NCBI GenBank assembly: GCA_963693315.1
Contig: OY856188.1
Coordinates: forward strand, 152,979,064-153,043,063
From: Diogma glabrata
Lineage: Eukaryota; Arthropoda; Insecta; Diptera; Cylindrotomidae
DNA: 64,000 nucleotides
Direction: 5' to 3'
The notes below the pieces were generated by a model. The model saw only the letters and a list, made by a program, of their open reading frames with translations. It was not told the origin of the DNA and searched no databases. The position numbers were made by a program, and so were the translations under genes. Shown piece by piece: positions 10,201-25,200 of this stretch (its first letter is position 1; each line of letters opens with the position of its first letter).

Positions 10201-13200
10201 TAGTTTTTTTTTATTTAAACTAATCTGATTCATCCGATTCTGCTTGTACTCAAAACTGTCTGCTCTCGAAATCTACCTATTCATTGCGGACACCTTGTCG
10301 TTTGGAATTTGGAACTTTAATAATGCCGAAATATGTTTTTGTGTTTCTTTAGCTGATTATTTTCAGTTCCTCTTGTATTTATCGTTAATCTATCGACGTT
10401 TTTCAACCCAGACAAGCAGCCGTCTCGTTGGGGTTTGTCCGTATGCCATAGTCATCAGTACATGGAAGGATCACTTTTTTTTATTCATAAGTTTTTTAAT
10501 TTTTGATCTACGGGTGTGACAACCGCGAGTTCCTGTCTGTTATTTACATATGAGTTAACGTGAGATATCACATACCATTGACAAAAAGATTAATTTAAAC
10601 GAAATTTCTATTTCTAATAAATATTTTTGCGGTCGTTGCGTTTTTTTGGATTCATAATTTTTTATTTAAATTTCACCATGCTTATTCGGTAGAATATAAA
10701 AAAAAATTTAGGACGTATTTTTTTTTTTGCTCCTCTCTCTCTCCGTTCTCTCCTGGTTCTCTCTTGCAAATTCAACGATTATGGCTGCAGGGTCAACTTT
10801 AAGAGTTTGTTAAAAATGAACGGCTTAACGGATTTTAACGATTTATATCTCGTTTGGAAGATAGTTTAATATACTTTAATATAAAAATAATTTGAAAAAA
10901 TATTTTAGGACAAAGTATGGTCAGAATACTACAAGTAATTTTATTTTTTAAGTTTTTTATCAAAAGGGCCCCATCAAAATTTTTATTTTATTTATTTTTC
11001 AAATCTTCAATTTATTCTCTTTTGAACAAAAAATAAAAAAAAGTGACGTCAACAAACCGTTTGGCCAGGAAAAATCATTAAAGTTAATTCGATTTTATTT
11101 TTCATTACACTATGTACTGGGTTATAATAATTTCAATATGACAGAAAGAGATTTTACCAAATCCATATATCTATTTCATTCTCTCCAGCAATTTTTGTGA
11201 AAAGTTTATCTACTTTTCTTTGATTTAGTTCTCAATAAATAGTTCAGAAAGAAGTAACATATTAAAATGCGTAAATATTGCTCCAATCCATTTAAATTAA
11301 ATTAACATTCTAAAAAAGTAAAAACGTTTAAAGTTTCGGCTAAATTGTTGGAACATACCAAATTATTACAACTTAATATAGATAGTGATAGTAAACTTTT
11401 ATTAACTAAGAAAACGAGAATTCGAACAGCTGCAATAAAAAATCAACCTGATCCAGGATCATCAACTTCACAATGTGAAGAAAAAGAAACAAATTCGACA
11501 TGCTCTGAGTCAACAAATCGAAGTATAGGTATAAATGAATTTGAATTTGACTTAAATAAATCCAGAGGCAGTTTAAATGCAACTATTACTTCGTTAGGAA
11601 AAAGTCCCATTTCAACCAGACGGTTAAGGAGTAAAACATATAAAAAGATAAAAATGGAAACCGTAACGCAGGTCATTGGTTCAAAAATATTTCAACAGTC
11701 AAATGAAAGTGATTACAGTGAAGAGAATGATGAAAGACAAATAATTCAGCAATTGAAAGATAAAATGCGAACAACAACCAGCAATTCAGAAAAATAGTTG
11801 ATTCTTACTGCTTTACCGATGTCATGGTCTATCCGAAAAATAGCATCAGAATTTAATTTATCACTTTATATGGCGAGAAGAAGTGCATTATTGATTAAAG
11901 AAAGAGGTGTTTTAGTGACTTCTTCAAAGAAATTAGGATCAATAACACTGAGTGAAGAAACAGTTAAAATAATACAATCTTTTTATTTAGACGATGAGAA
12001 TAGTCGGGCTTGTCCTGGTAAACGGGATTGCGTAAGAACTACTGAGGATAGTTTAACTATATCAAAGCAACGCAGACTTTTGCTTTTCAATTTAAAAGAA
12101 GGATTTCAAATTTTTAAAGAAAAATATCCTGAAATTAAAGTTGGTTTTTCTAAATTTGAAACACTACGCCCTAAAGAATGTATTTTAGCTTGGTACACAT
12201 TCTGTATGTGTTTGTATGTATCATCAATATATATGTATCATCCATTGACAACTATAAAGATTTATTGCTAAAAATATTATGCGTAAATCCAACTGAAAAA
12301 TGCTATTTGAACCAATAGTTAGTTGGTTAAATTAAATTACTCAAACAATAGTCTTAGAGGTGAGAAAGCGAAAAGAAAGCTTGAAAATATAATGTAATAA
12401 CCCAGTACATAGGTCGTAGTTTAATGAAAAATAAAATCGAATTAACTTTAACGATTTTTCCTGGCCAAACGGTTCGTTGACGTCACTTTTTTTTATTTTT
12501 AGTTCAAAAGAGAATAAATTGAAGATTTAAAAAATAAATAAAATAAAAATTTTGATGAGGCCCTTTTGATAAAAAACTTAAAAAATAAAATTACTTGTAG
12601 TATTTTGACCATACTTTATCCGAAAATATTTTTTCAAATTATTTTTATATTAAAGTATATTAAATTATCTTTCAAACGAGATATAAATCGTTAAAATCCG
12701 TTAAGCCGTTGATTTTTAACAAACTCTTAAAGTTGACCCTGCAGCCATAATCGTTGAATTTGCAAGAGAGAACCACGAGAGAACGGAGAGAGAGAGGAGC
12801 AAAAAAAAAATAAAAGAATTCAAGATGCATTAAATAATATATGTTTTAAATTATTTAAGTTAATTAAATTAATTGTTTTATAAAAATATAAATATGTATC
12901 TCATTATATAGAATAAAAAATCTTATTTAAATTTAATTTTTACAGTTTAAAAAACTTAAAACTTATATTTAATTTTTGCTATTTAATAGTAGATTCTTGT
13001 ATGAGTTTAGAATGAAGGCAATTCTTCACGAGGATGAAGTTTCCCGGAACGAGCGTAGCGAGTGGAGGGAATCATCCGAGTGAAGAATTGTCTTCATCCT
13101 AAGCGAATACAAGATACTATTTTATCCACGACCACAAATATTTCAAACAATTTCATTCAAGTTGTCCTGTAAAAGTGTATCGTCATATCGAATGAAATGA

Positions 13201-16200
13201 AAAACAAAACAAAACATGTTTGTTTATTTTAGATTTTATATATGTATTGTTCTTGTTTTAACTGGTTTATATTACTATACCAACAAATCAAGTTTTTAAT
13301 TTGTTAGGGGAATTTTTAATAAATAAAGTGTAATGAAATAAATAAAGAAGAATTTTATATATAAAAAGGAATGAATACAATTACAATGAAAGATATACGC
13401 ATGGAAAGTATATATTCTTTAGTAGTCGTGGATAAAAGTTTTTACAACACAAGACTTGCGATTTTGTCACTCAGTCTAGTGATTTATCATTCAAACGTAC
13501 ACTCCGTTTACTACAAAAATTTCCAGTTAAAGAAACGTTTCTTTCATTTTCATTGCATGTAGGTTTTATAAAAATTAGAGCGTTTCTTAGAAGCTTCAAA
13601 TTGATGAAAAACGATCTACGCAGGTGAAAAAGTCGAGATTTGAACTTGACCATTTTTGATTTTCCTGAAACTTGGCATATTAGTAGTATGGACAAAATAA
13701 AAAATACAACTTATTTTACAATTTTTTTAAAGTGCATAGTTTGAGCATAGGGGGCACCCCAACATCCATGAAAAATGAAAATTCTGCCGATGTAACTTTG
13801 AAATTAAATTGTTCAAGAACGGCTATACCGATTTCAGCAAACTTTTTTTTGTTTGATAGATGATTAGTTAGCCGTTTGAAAAAAAAATTAATTAATATTT
13901 TTTGTAATTAATTTTTAAATAAAAATATTAAAAAAACTTTTTTAAAGATGGCGCTAGGGTCGAAGATCAATTGGAATTTAATTAATTTTTTCCTGAAAAT
14001 AGTTCTATCCTTATTCTAAAATATGTATATCAAATTTACAAAGAGCTGTTAATTTTTGTTCTTGAGATATTTAATTTTAAAGAGTTTTAGTACGGCTAAA
14101 ATTCTAATTTTTCATTATTTTTTCAAACAACTTCCATTAACAAAAAATGTAAAATTCAATTAAATTTTAACTTTGTTTTTTTAAATGTAGTTCTATCCTT
14201 ACTTTAAATTATATGGAATTTACAAAGAGTCGTTAATTTGTGTTCTTGAGATATTTAATTTTAAAGATTTTTGGTCCAACTAAAATTCGAATTTTTCATC
14301 ATTTTTTCGTACTTAGGGGGTAAAATTTTTTGTTGATTTTTATATCTATAGCCGTTCGAAAAAATAATGAACAATTAGAATTTTAGATGGACTTGGCAAT
14401 CTTTAAAATTAAATGGAAATCTTTATCTTATCCTAATCTTTAAAATTAGATGGAAATCTTTAAAATTAAATATCTCAAGAACACGAATTAACACGTCTTG
14501 TAAATTTGATATATTTTAAAGTAAGGATAGAACTACATTTAAAAAAAAGCTAAAATTTATTTGATTTCAACATTTTTTGTTAATGGAAGTTGTTTGAAAA
14601 AATGATAAAAAATTAGAATTTTAGTCGTACTAAAAATCTTTAAAATTAAATATCTCAAGAACAAAAATTAACGCCTCTTTGTAAATTTGACATATTTTAG
14701 AACTATTTTCAGGAAAAAAATTAATTAAATTCCAATTGATCTTCGACCCTAGCGCCATCTTTAAAAAAGTTTTTTTAATATTTTTATTTAAAAATTAATT
14801 ACAAAAAATATTAATTAATTTTTTTTTCAAACGGCTAACTAATCATCTATCAAACGAAAAAAATGTTGCTGAAATCGGTATAGCCGTTCTTGAGCAATTT
14901 AATTTCAAAGTTACATCGGATTGGCAGAATTTTCATTTTTCATGCATGTTGGGGTGCCGTCTATGCTCAAACTATGCACTTTAAAAAAATTGTAAAATAA
15001 GTTGTATTTTTTATTTTGTCCATACTACTAATATGCCAAGTTTCAGGAAAATTAAAAATGGTCAAGTTTTCACAACTCGGTCTAGAACACGTTTTTCTTC
15101 AATTGATAGTGATCTTACCAGTAGCTTCAAATATATTAATTTCCTTAGATAGTGAGAGGTAGAGTATTTCAAATAACAATTTGGAGGTTTCATATTTCTG
15201 AATTAATTTTCCGAAGAGATTTGAATAGAAATTTTAGGATTCCCAAAATATTTAAAGCAACCGCATCAACTTTATTTTTATTCCATAAATAATTTAAATT
15301 GGGATAATTTATAGTTTTTACAACTGCTACTTTGACTCGCAAAAACCGGTCGTTTCAATAGAATTCTATCTGCAGTCCTGGAGTAATTGCAACTCGTTTC
15401 TCTCCTCAAGTTGTTTTGCAGTATACCAGGACGGTTCGGGGTCTACAACAGTCATCTAAAGATTCATTTTGTTGTAGAATTGAATCGGATTTATGGTGGT
15501 TTGTTAAATTTTAAGATTCTCGACAATATTTCTCGAGAAATGAGAATCTCGAAAATGTGGAAATAGTTCCTCGAGATTTGATAGTTCAAGATAACAAATC
15601 TTTCTCGAGCATCTCGAGACCGGATTGTTCGAGCAGAAACTCTACTTTAGACTTAATTATGTGTGAATTATAATTTAACAACTTCTTGTGGAATATTTCA
15701 TGACCTTTTCAACCTCCTAAAAAAATTACGCAAATAAGAAATATTCCGAAAAATCAAATAATACTATACACAGTTTTTTTTATTTATTATATTTGTAAGT
15801 TGCATTTATCTTGAAATTAAAAAAATATATTACAATATAATTTTTTCGTTCTATGAAAAATTTTGTTGATTCATATTTGCATTTAATTTATAATTACTAG
15901 TTCATTTTTTCAAGTAATTATACGCGTTTGGGCATTAAAACAAAGTCGTAGAAAAAGTATATAACAAACCTCGATCTGCAAACCATTTTCCATGCTCGTG
16001 AAGGTACTGCACTCGCCGCTACGCGTCTCGTGCCCAATATTTTCCTCGCATGTAAAATGCTATTTACAGCGCTAGGTGTGTAATATACTAAAATCGGTAT
16101 AGCCGTTCTTGAGCAATTTAATTTCAAAGTTACATCGGATTGGCAGAATTTTCATTTTTCATGCATGTTGGGGTGCCGTCTATGCTCAAACTATGCACTT

Positions 16201-19200
16201 TAAAAAAATTGTAAAATAAGTTGTATTTTTTATTTTGTCCATACTACTAATATGCCAAGTTTCAGGAAAATTAAAAATGGTCAAGTTTTCACAACTCGGT
16301 CTAGAACACGTTTTTCTTCAATTGATAGTGATCTTACCAGTAGCTTCAAATATATTAATTTCCTTAGATAGTGAGAGGTAGAGTATTTCAAATAACAATT
16401 TGGAGGTTTCATATTTCTGAATTAATTTTCCGAAGAGATTTGAATAGAAATTTTAGGATTCCCAAAATATTTAAAGCAACCGCATCAACTTTATTTTTAT
16501 TCCATAAATAATTTAAATTGGGATAATTTATAGTTTTTACAACTGCTACTTTGACTCGTAAAAACCGGTCGTTTCAATAGAATTCTATCTGCAGTCCTGG
16601 AGTAATTGCAACTCGTTTCTCTCCTCAAGTTGTTTTGCAGTATACCAGGACGGCTCGGGGTCTACAACAGTCATCTAAAAATTCATTTTGTTGTAGAATT
16701 GAATCGGATTTATGGTGGTTTGTTAAATTTTAAGATTCTCGACAATATTTCTCGAGAAATGAGAATCTCGAAAATGTGGAAATAGTTCCTCGAGATTTGA
16801 GAGTTCAAGATAACAAATCTTTCTCGAGCATCTCGAGACCGGATTGTTCGAGCAGAAACTCTACTTTAGACTTAATTATGTGTAAATTATAATTTAACAA
16901 CTTCTTGTGGAATATTTCATGACCTTTTCAACCTCCTAAAAAAATTACGCAAATAAGAAATATTCCGAAAAATCAAATAATACTATACACAGTTTTTTTT
17001 ATTTATTATATTTGTAAGTTGCACTTATCTTGAAAGTAAAAAAATATATTACAATATAATTTTTTCGTTCTATGAAAAATTTTGTTGATTCATATTTGCA
17101 TTTAATTTATAATTACTAGTTCATTTTTTCAAGTAATTATACGCGTTTGGGCATTAAAACAAAGTCGTAGAAAAAGTATATAACAAACCTCGATCTGCAA
17201 ACCATTTTCCATGCTCGTGAAGGTACTGCCCTCGCCGCTACGCGTCTCGTGCGCAATATTTTCCTCGCATGTAAAATGCTATTTACAGCGCTAGGTGTGT
17301 AATATACTATTAATAACTGCATTACTCGGCCATTCGATTCCATAATACATGAAATATATGTCACAAACTGTTTAAATTTTCTGCTTCTGCTTGTCGTCTT
17401 ATTCGCAAGCTGTTGAAGTGTCAGGTGTTGTTTCTGATATCATGCCACTTGCGTGTGGAGTACCACATGGCTCTGGGTTTGAGTGTCTTTTATTTTCTCT
17501 ATTCATTTTGTTGTTGTAGCGACTTTTTTGTCGAAATTTTCTTGATGGTTCTTTATCGGAACTGCGTTCCGAGTACTTCTGAGAAGTAGCTTTGTTCATA
17601 AATGACGTTTTTTCATGCCTAAGATTTTCGAGGTTTCACCTGTATGATGATGCTTTGCAATTATACATATGTGACCAAATAAAAATGAATGTTCAGACAA
17701 ACTTAATGAAGAGTTAGAGAGAATCTATACTTCTTGAGAACCACCTGAAACTTAATACTGCTAAGTCACAAGGCATTTTAATTTATAAATACATGTTACA
17801 TTACAACCGCTGCATTTTCCTGCGGTTGTCCTTAGTAATCCTTAATAATCGCATAGCTATTTTACCTGTATTACGTAATATAGAACTCTTGATGGATTCG
17901 AAATTGCTATGGAATGGGCAGATTTTTTTTTTTTTTTTTTAATAAAATGTGTTGTGTAATAGGATTTAGAATATGTGTCACAACAACACATAAATACCTT
18001 TTAAGACCTAGGTCTAGACCTGGGTCCCACAACAACTGGCGTTCTAAGGTGTAGATTAACGCTTTTTTTAAACATCTGTGGGTTGAAGCCACCTGAGACT
18101 AAGTGTTCCGGAAAACTATTCCATTTGTACGCAGTTCGGACAAAGAAGTCTCTCTGCGATCTGCCAGTATGACAGCGCGGGATCTTTACGGTTTCACCGG
18201 TTGCGGCAGCCGATTGCCAAGTGGAACGGGGGTAAGAATAAGTTTGAGGCATGATGCCGCTGATTTCATCTGAGCACTACTGATGACGATATTTGTAAAA
18301 AACAACGAGGTCAGCAACAGTGCGACGATGTTGTAGGGAATCAAGTTTTGATGTCAAAGTTCGATCACCCACAATTCGTGTAGCTCGCTTTTGAACAGAG
18401 TCCAAGAGGGCCAAGATGGAAACAGAGGCAGCACCCCAAAATTGACAGCAGTACTCCATACAGGGACGAATATAGGACTTATAAACATGGAGCAATTGGT
18501 ATGGAGTGAAAAATTTTTTGCATCTATTTAGGAGGCCGAGTTTTTTAGACGCGCTTTTTGCCATCGCCATTACATGATCGTTCCAGAGTAGGTCATTTGA
18601 AACTGTGACACCCAATAAACGAATGTTTTTACATTCACCTATTGGTTCATCACACATACTAAATAAAATATCTTTGGGGAACTCGGTCTTTAATCTGGAA
18701 ACAATCAACAGCTGTGTTTTGGTAGAGTTGAAATTGACAACGTTTTGGTCAAAACCAGTCGGCGACTTTATTCGGCAGCGTCTCTCCGGGCAGGATTAAT
18801 TCGTTCGTGCATTTTACCTTTTGAAGAAAGGGCTCGAACGACTTGTGCAGAGTACTAACATCTGCAAAACTATTTATTGGGTTGCTGGTGATTTTCAACA
18901 ATTCGTTGATATAAATCAAAAATAGGGTTGTGGACAATACTGAGCCTTGGGGTACACCAGCGTTAATTTGTTTAGACTCAGAAGAAAATCCGTCTAAGGT
19001 TACCGAAATATATCGGTTGGATAGAAAATTTTGAATCAGCTTCACAACATTGGGATGAAAACCGTACGCAACGAGCTTGTTGATTAAGTTGGCATGCCAG
19101 ACTCGATCGAATGCCTTGGAGATGTCTAAAGCGATAACGTATGTTTCACCACCTTTATCAAGTATGCTCTTTCAACAATGCGCTACATAGTTTAATAGAT

Positions 19201-22200
19201 CGGTAGTTGATCTTTTGTTACGAAAACCGTATTGGCTGTCGGATATTAAATGATTTTCTTCCAGAAATTTTGAAATATGTGCATTAATATAATGCTCGTA
19301 GACTTTGGATAGGACCCATATATAACCCATTTACATAGTAAAGCTATTGGCCTATAATTTGAGATATCGGATTTTGGTCCCTTTTTCGGGAAGGGCTGGA
19401 CATTTGCCAACTTCCAGCACGATGGAAATATACCAGATTTGTAGGATTGGTAGAATATTTTAGTTAAAGTTGGTGCAAGTTCTTTGGAAAAGGTTTTTAA
19501 AATAATGGGTGGAATATTGTCCATTCCTGATGCTTTGTTGATGTTTAACCCCTTTAAAAGTTTAGCGACTATTTTGGGTTTGAAGTGAAGTTCATTCATA
19601 TTAACTCCTGAAGACTGGATTTGGGGTATTTCTTCAGGAGTTTCCAAAACAGTGGACTTCAGAGCAAAGCGTTCAGCGAACAAGTTAGCTTTTCTTGCGG
19701 GATCATTGATGATTAAATCACCATCAATAATAGGTGGAATAGAAAATTTTGTACCAGAATTTAAAGAATTAATGGCACTGTAAAAACTCTTGTCAGAAAC
19801 AGACATAGACGTAAGTTTTGAGGCTTTCGCTTTGTCAATTTCAGACTTTTCGTTTGAGATAATCTGGTTAGATATTTTGTTGGCCTTTAGATATTGGGAT
19901 CGATTAGTGGGATTTTTGTTATGAATCCAAATATTAAATGATCTACGTTTGTTTCTAAGTGCCGTTTTGGCCGCTTTCGAATACAAGTATTTTTGTTTGG
20001 GTTTTACTATGGAGAAAGGGACAAATTTATTGATAGCAAGTAGGATGATTTCTGTAAAGTTTTGAGCAGAAACATTTACATTCTCAGTGTAAAAACAATG
20101 ACGATCGAAAGGGAAACCATGGAAAAAATTTTGAAGACCACTCTTATCCATTTTTGAGTAGTGAAATATTTTACGGGGTTTGGGAGCTGTAGTTTTAAGT
20201 AAATCAGTTTTGATAACTGATGAGATTAAATAATGATCAGAATTTCCAATACTACCTTTCGCGACATCGACACTCGTAATATCTGGCATTGTGGTAAGAT
20301 AGAGATCTAAAAGAAAACTATTATCACCGCCATTACGGGGAGTGAAAGTCGGGCTTTTAACAATTTGGAATTGACTCTGAGACGCGGCAAAAATTTCTGC
20401 CAGTTTTCCACTATTGTCAACATCGTCGGTCGATTTGGAGAATTCCAACCATGATTTGTTGTGGACGTTGAAGTCACCGGTAACGATAACTTCACAATTA
20501 GGGGACTTTGGTCTAATCTCGTCCACAATTTTTGTCAGTATATTAAAAAAGTTTGGGTTACGTTTGTTGGGGGACCGGTATAAAGCTATTGTAAAAAAAG
20601 TCATTTCTGGAAGACAAATCTTTAAAACCATTGTATTGAAGCCGTCACCGTGTAGTTCAAAATTTTGAAAGCGCGTGTACGCAACACTCTCATGAATGAA
20701 TGCGCATACGCCCTGATGAAGTTTGAAAGCTGATTCGAGCCTATATTTGGAATTAAGCGATTCTATAAAGAGAAAATTTTCAGAAACTTGTGTTTCTGTA
20801 AGGAATAGAATGTTCGATTTGTCGTGCTCAAGATGATGTTGCATGTGGTCATGTTTAGCGTTTAATCCGCAGATGTTTTGAACATGTATTTTAAAATTTT
20901 TTATTGAATCATATATGTTTTGTCCCTGCAAATTCCGTGGACGTGCCGCTTTATGGGCGGGTGGATTGCGCAAATTTGCTTTACCACTTGCAGACTTATT
21001 TTTTTTCGGTTGTACTGCCATATATATATCAAAAGGGTTTTATTTTATTTTTTTTATGTTTTATTTTAAAATGTATAACTAAGTAAAAAATCCTATCATA
21101 CAACAAAATATGACATATGCCAATATTTCATGATAAGATGAAGAAATAATAACAAAATAATAAGTGAAAAACAAATTGTGAGAAATTTGCAGAAAACAAA
21201 ACAAAACTAAATGCCAATAATCCAGCTGATGCAGCGCACCCCAGACGCACCGCCCACTACCTCAATCGAGGCACAAAGCCCACGCATAACTACGTGTTGG
21301 TCCGATTCCTCGGAAGAGCTAATGAGCGGTACCGCTACGGAACGCTGCCCAGCTAAGACTGGAAGTGCTGCCGTTGACTAATTAAAGTTCGTCCGCCAGC
21401 ACCCTAAGATATCATCTTGGCTAATGACATCTCCTGCCATTGCCAGTGGTATGTGATATCTCACGCTAACTCATATGTCAATGGCAGGGACTGGAGTACG
21501 CAGGGTAGTCAGACCCGTAGATCAACATTGATCATAATCGATCAAAATCGATTCCTCTTACGGGAAATTAATATTATTTGTGATCTTGTTTACTTTATTT
21601 TTATATTACCCCACTTACTTTCTTGTCATGTTGTGTTGTATGGAATGCTTGATAAATATATGTATGAAGAAGTTGTTCAATGCATGTGTTAGATATGTTT
21701 TTTCTCTACGGAAATATAATCATATATCATCATTTGCTGATAGATTTTTAGACTGTGGTATTAAAGAGTTTTTTGAGTTTCGAATTTGTGCTTACCTTCA
21801 TAAGATTCTACTAATGAAAAGACCTCCGTATCTTTTTAAAAAGATTCATATGGCGTGCTGGGGTTATGATACTACCGGTAAAGAGATTAAAAAATTTTAA
21901 CTCGTCATTTACCGTTCTTCGGTTCTGGGTATAATGATTTTCAATGTAGTTTAAGAATGTGTACTTCGATGTCAAAATTTTTAAATATGTATAAAGCGTA
22001 CCTTAATTGTGTTAGTTGTATTTAAATATTTGTATGATATTGTTACTTATTTTTGTATAATATATAACTTTTATTTTAAAAATGTGTGTCTGACATGAAG
22101 ACTTTCAGCTTACGTATATAAAAATAAAAGTATAATAAATAATAATAATAAATAAATAAATAAATCTATCTTAGTTATGGAATATTCCTGGTAATGTCAC

Positions 22201-25200
22201 GTTATTGCTTGCTCGAAGAATCGGGCCTTCATATAAACTGTATGGTGGGTTTTAATCATTGAGGAAAACAGTGTATCACACTGTCAAGGAACATGCCATT
22301 AACTGGTTTATTGGCAACCCCATTTTAGTTTTGTTCCTGCAAAATTTTTAAAACAAATTTGCTTTTTATCTCTTTATTCTTATTTTCTCTATCCTACCAT
22401 GAAATACTGGTCTATATCATATTTAATATGCGATAGGATTTATTGTTTAGCTCTTCCTTCCTTAAAAAAATATAAAAAGCAAAAATACATAGATTTGCGT
22501 CCATCAACATCTAAGAACGCATGTTGTTGTGACTTCTTGGTCTTATCAAAAATTTTATGTGTTGTGGCACATATTGTAGTCAAGGTTGGCATGATATATA
22601 TCAATGATATATATCCGATATATATCATTGATATATATCACGATATTTATTCCCTGATATGTATCATGATATTTATAAAAAAGAAAATATTAACTATTCA
22701 TACCTAAAATTTGAAAAACTGTTGCAGCACTGCCCGTAAACGCGTGCCAAATCGTGGCAATCTGGTTCAGCTATGCCAAGAATAAGACCATAAAGCTGAA
22801 ATAGATCCTGACATAACTAAACTTATGACATAAATATTGTAATGCATGCTAAACATATGCTTTATTATCTAAAAACAATAGCAGTCGCTTTAGACCGAAC
22901 TTCAAAATATAAAACGACTATTGCCGTTGTTGTTGAAATTTGGCATAAACTGGAAGTCGATCTTAAACTAGAGTAACCTGTAGAAGTTAGGAAACTTTTT
23001 TATTTTTATACCATTGATTTTTAGGTAAACGTTTGAAGAACCACCAAAGAGAAGAAGCATATACTTCCTTACTTAAATATAATTATTTCAGACTTCATTT
23101 CGTTTGTAATGGCGCTTTTAGCTGAAATTACACCATTTTCAAAATATGCATTTCAATCTCAGTGTAGAAACTCCACCAATGGTGTGGTAGAATGGAATTA
23201 CTACTTTAGCAGGATTTTCCAGAATTTCATATACGGGCAAACACTGGTCCATTAATGGTTAACAGTATGTATGCGACTTTTATTATGCCAGTACTAAAAT
23301 AGCCAGTATTTCGTTAACTGTGAATGGCCAAGCACTGACCCATGAATGGTAAACAGTAATTGGCTATTGTTATTGAGCCATAACTATAGATCCATGAATC
23401 ACCCGATCTACGGTTTATAAAAAATAGCCTGTTTATTTTACTTTAAATTGCCAAGTAATGCACGCCAATAGTTAACATTACTTGACTATTGTTATTGGGC
23501 AAGAACTGAACCATGAAGTGGCCGATCTTTGTCATTTGGCTAAAATTCACTAGAGTAATATCCATTTTAGAAATATATATTTTGCAAAATTTCACCTATA
23601 GTTGTCCAGGTTGGAATAAGTTTTAAATTTTTTTCTTAGGACATTTTTATGTTACTATAATTATTTTGTATTTAATTTATTTAAATTGAAACATAAGATA
23701 TTTTATAATAGCCCAGTCATGGTTGCCAGTACTCGGCCATTGCTGCAATACTTGTCAACATTATTTGTCCGTTACTGGGTCAGCTGTACAGTGTACAACG
23801 TTGTATGACTCAATATTGTTTTTTTCTCTGGAAAATAAATGACAGTCGAAATTATCAACAAATAAAATTATGTTAGTGGCCGAGTCATAGTTACCAGCAC
23901 TGTGAGTCGTGGTTGCCAGTACCAAGTCATTGTTGAAATATTTGGTCGCCAGAAATTGACCATTACTGGACCAATTCTATTTCCGTGTATGGACCATTGC
24001 TGACTTTTTTCTCTGGCCCTTGAGCGGCAGTCATTTATTGTTCAAAGGTATTATCCAGTAACATTATGTTAATGGTCCAGTTATGGTTGCCAGTACTCGA
24101 CCATTGTTGCATTACTGGTCGCCGGTAATGGACCATTAATGGAGTAGTTCTACAAACTTGTATGGATATAATGCAACTTGACAAAATAAACAAGACAAAG
24201 TGAGCGAGCGTATTCTCGGACTTGTGCAATCGAATATATAGACGAAAAGCTTGATAAATTGCCTATAAAAACTGAATTGAAGTTGCCATATTTGAATTTA
24301 GTTTATAGGTGAAGAGGTAAGAAACGAGCGTGGAAAGGGCCACATATTGTATTATATTTAAGATAAACAACTGATTCAAAAATAAATATCAGAACTTGAT
24401 ATATATCGGATATATATCTGATATATATCGGATATTTTGATATTTATATAAATATTATGATATTTGCCAACCTTGATTGTAGTGCCTACTACACAACACA
24501 TTTTATTTTTAAAAAAAATTTAAATTTTTATAGATTTCGTGTAGTTCTAGTTAAACAAACATGTGCTCGAAAGGTTCCCACCACTTTCCCGAATATCGCA
24601 CAAGCTTCTCAGTTCCTTTTCATATTTTGCTAAAGTTTCTTCAAATTTAGTTTAGCTACGAAAGCTGTAGGGTCTCAACAAGCAGAAAAAGCAAAAAAAA
24701 AATTTGTCGAAAAAACCGGCAGTTGGGATGCAGGGACTGTTATAAATCATACTCTAAGTACATTTACAAAGATTGAAGTAAAAAATAGCTCTCAGGCCTA
24801 TCAAAATATATGAGTATTATATTAATACACGCATATCAACATTTTTGGAAGACAACCATTTGATAAGTTATAGCTAATACGGTTTTCGACACAAAAAATT
24901 TACAACCGATTGAACTCCGTAACCCTTCGCTGGAAAAGTGCTTTATCGCATTAAACTTTTCAAAACCATTTGATCTAATCAGGCATGACAACCTGTTTAA
25001 TCATCCCGCAGTCATGAAGCTGATTCTAATTTTTCTCACCGATACATTTCGTTATCCATAAATTTGTTTTTTTTTTATCTGAATTGATTAATGCTGTTGT
25101 ACCTCAAAGTTCCTTTTTGTTTCCCAATCTTTTAATTTATTTGTCCCCCTATCTTCAAAGAACAAAATGCAAGAACACTGTGTAAAGGAAGACTCAGAAA

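Noticed and set aside
15918..17364. Repeated minus-strand frames of about 70 codons as paralogous small genes
   Set aside because: They are the same chance frame copied by the 1,219-bp tandem duplication; no domain and no codon bias.
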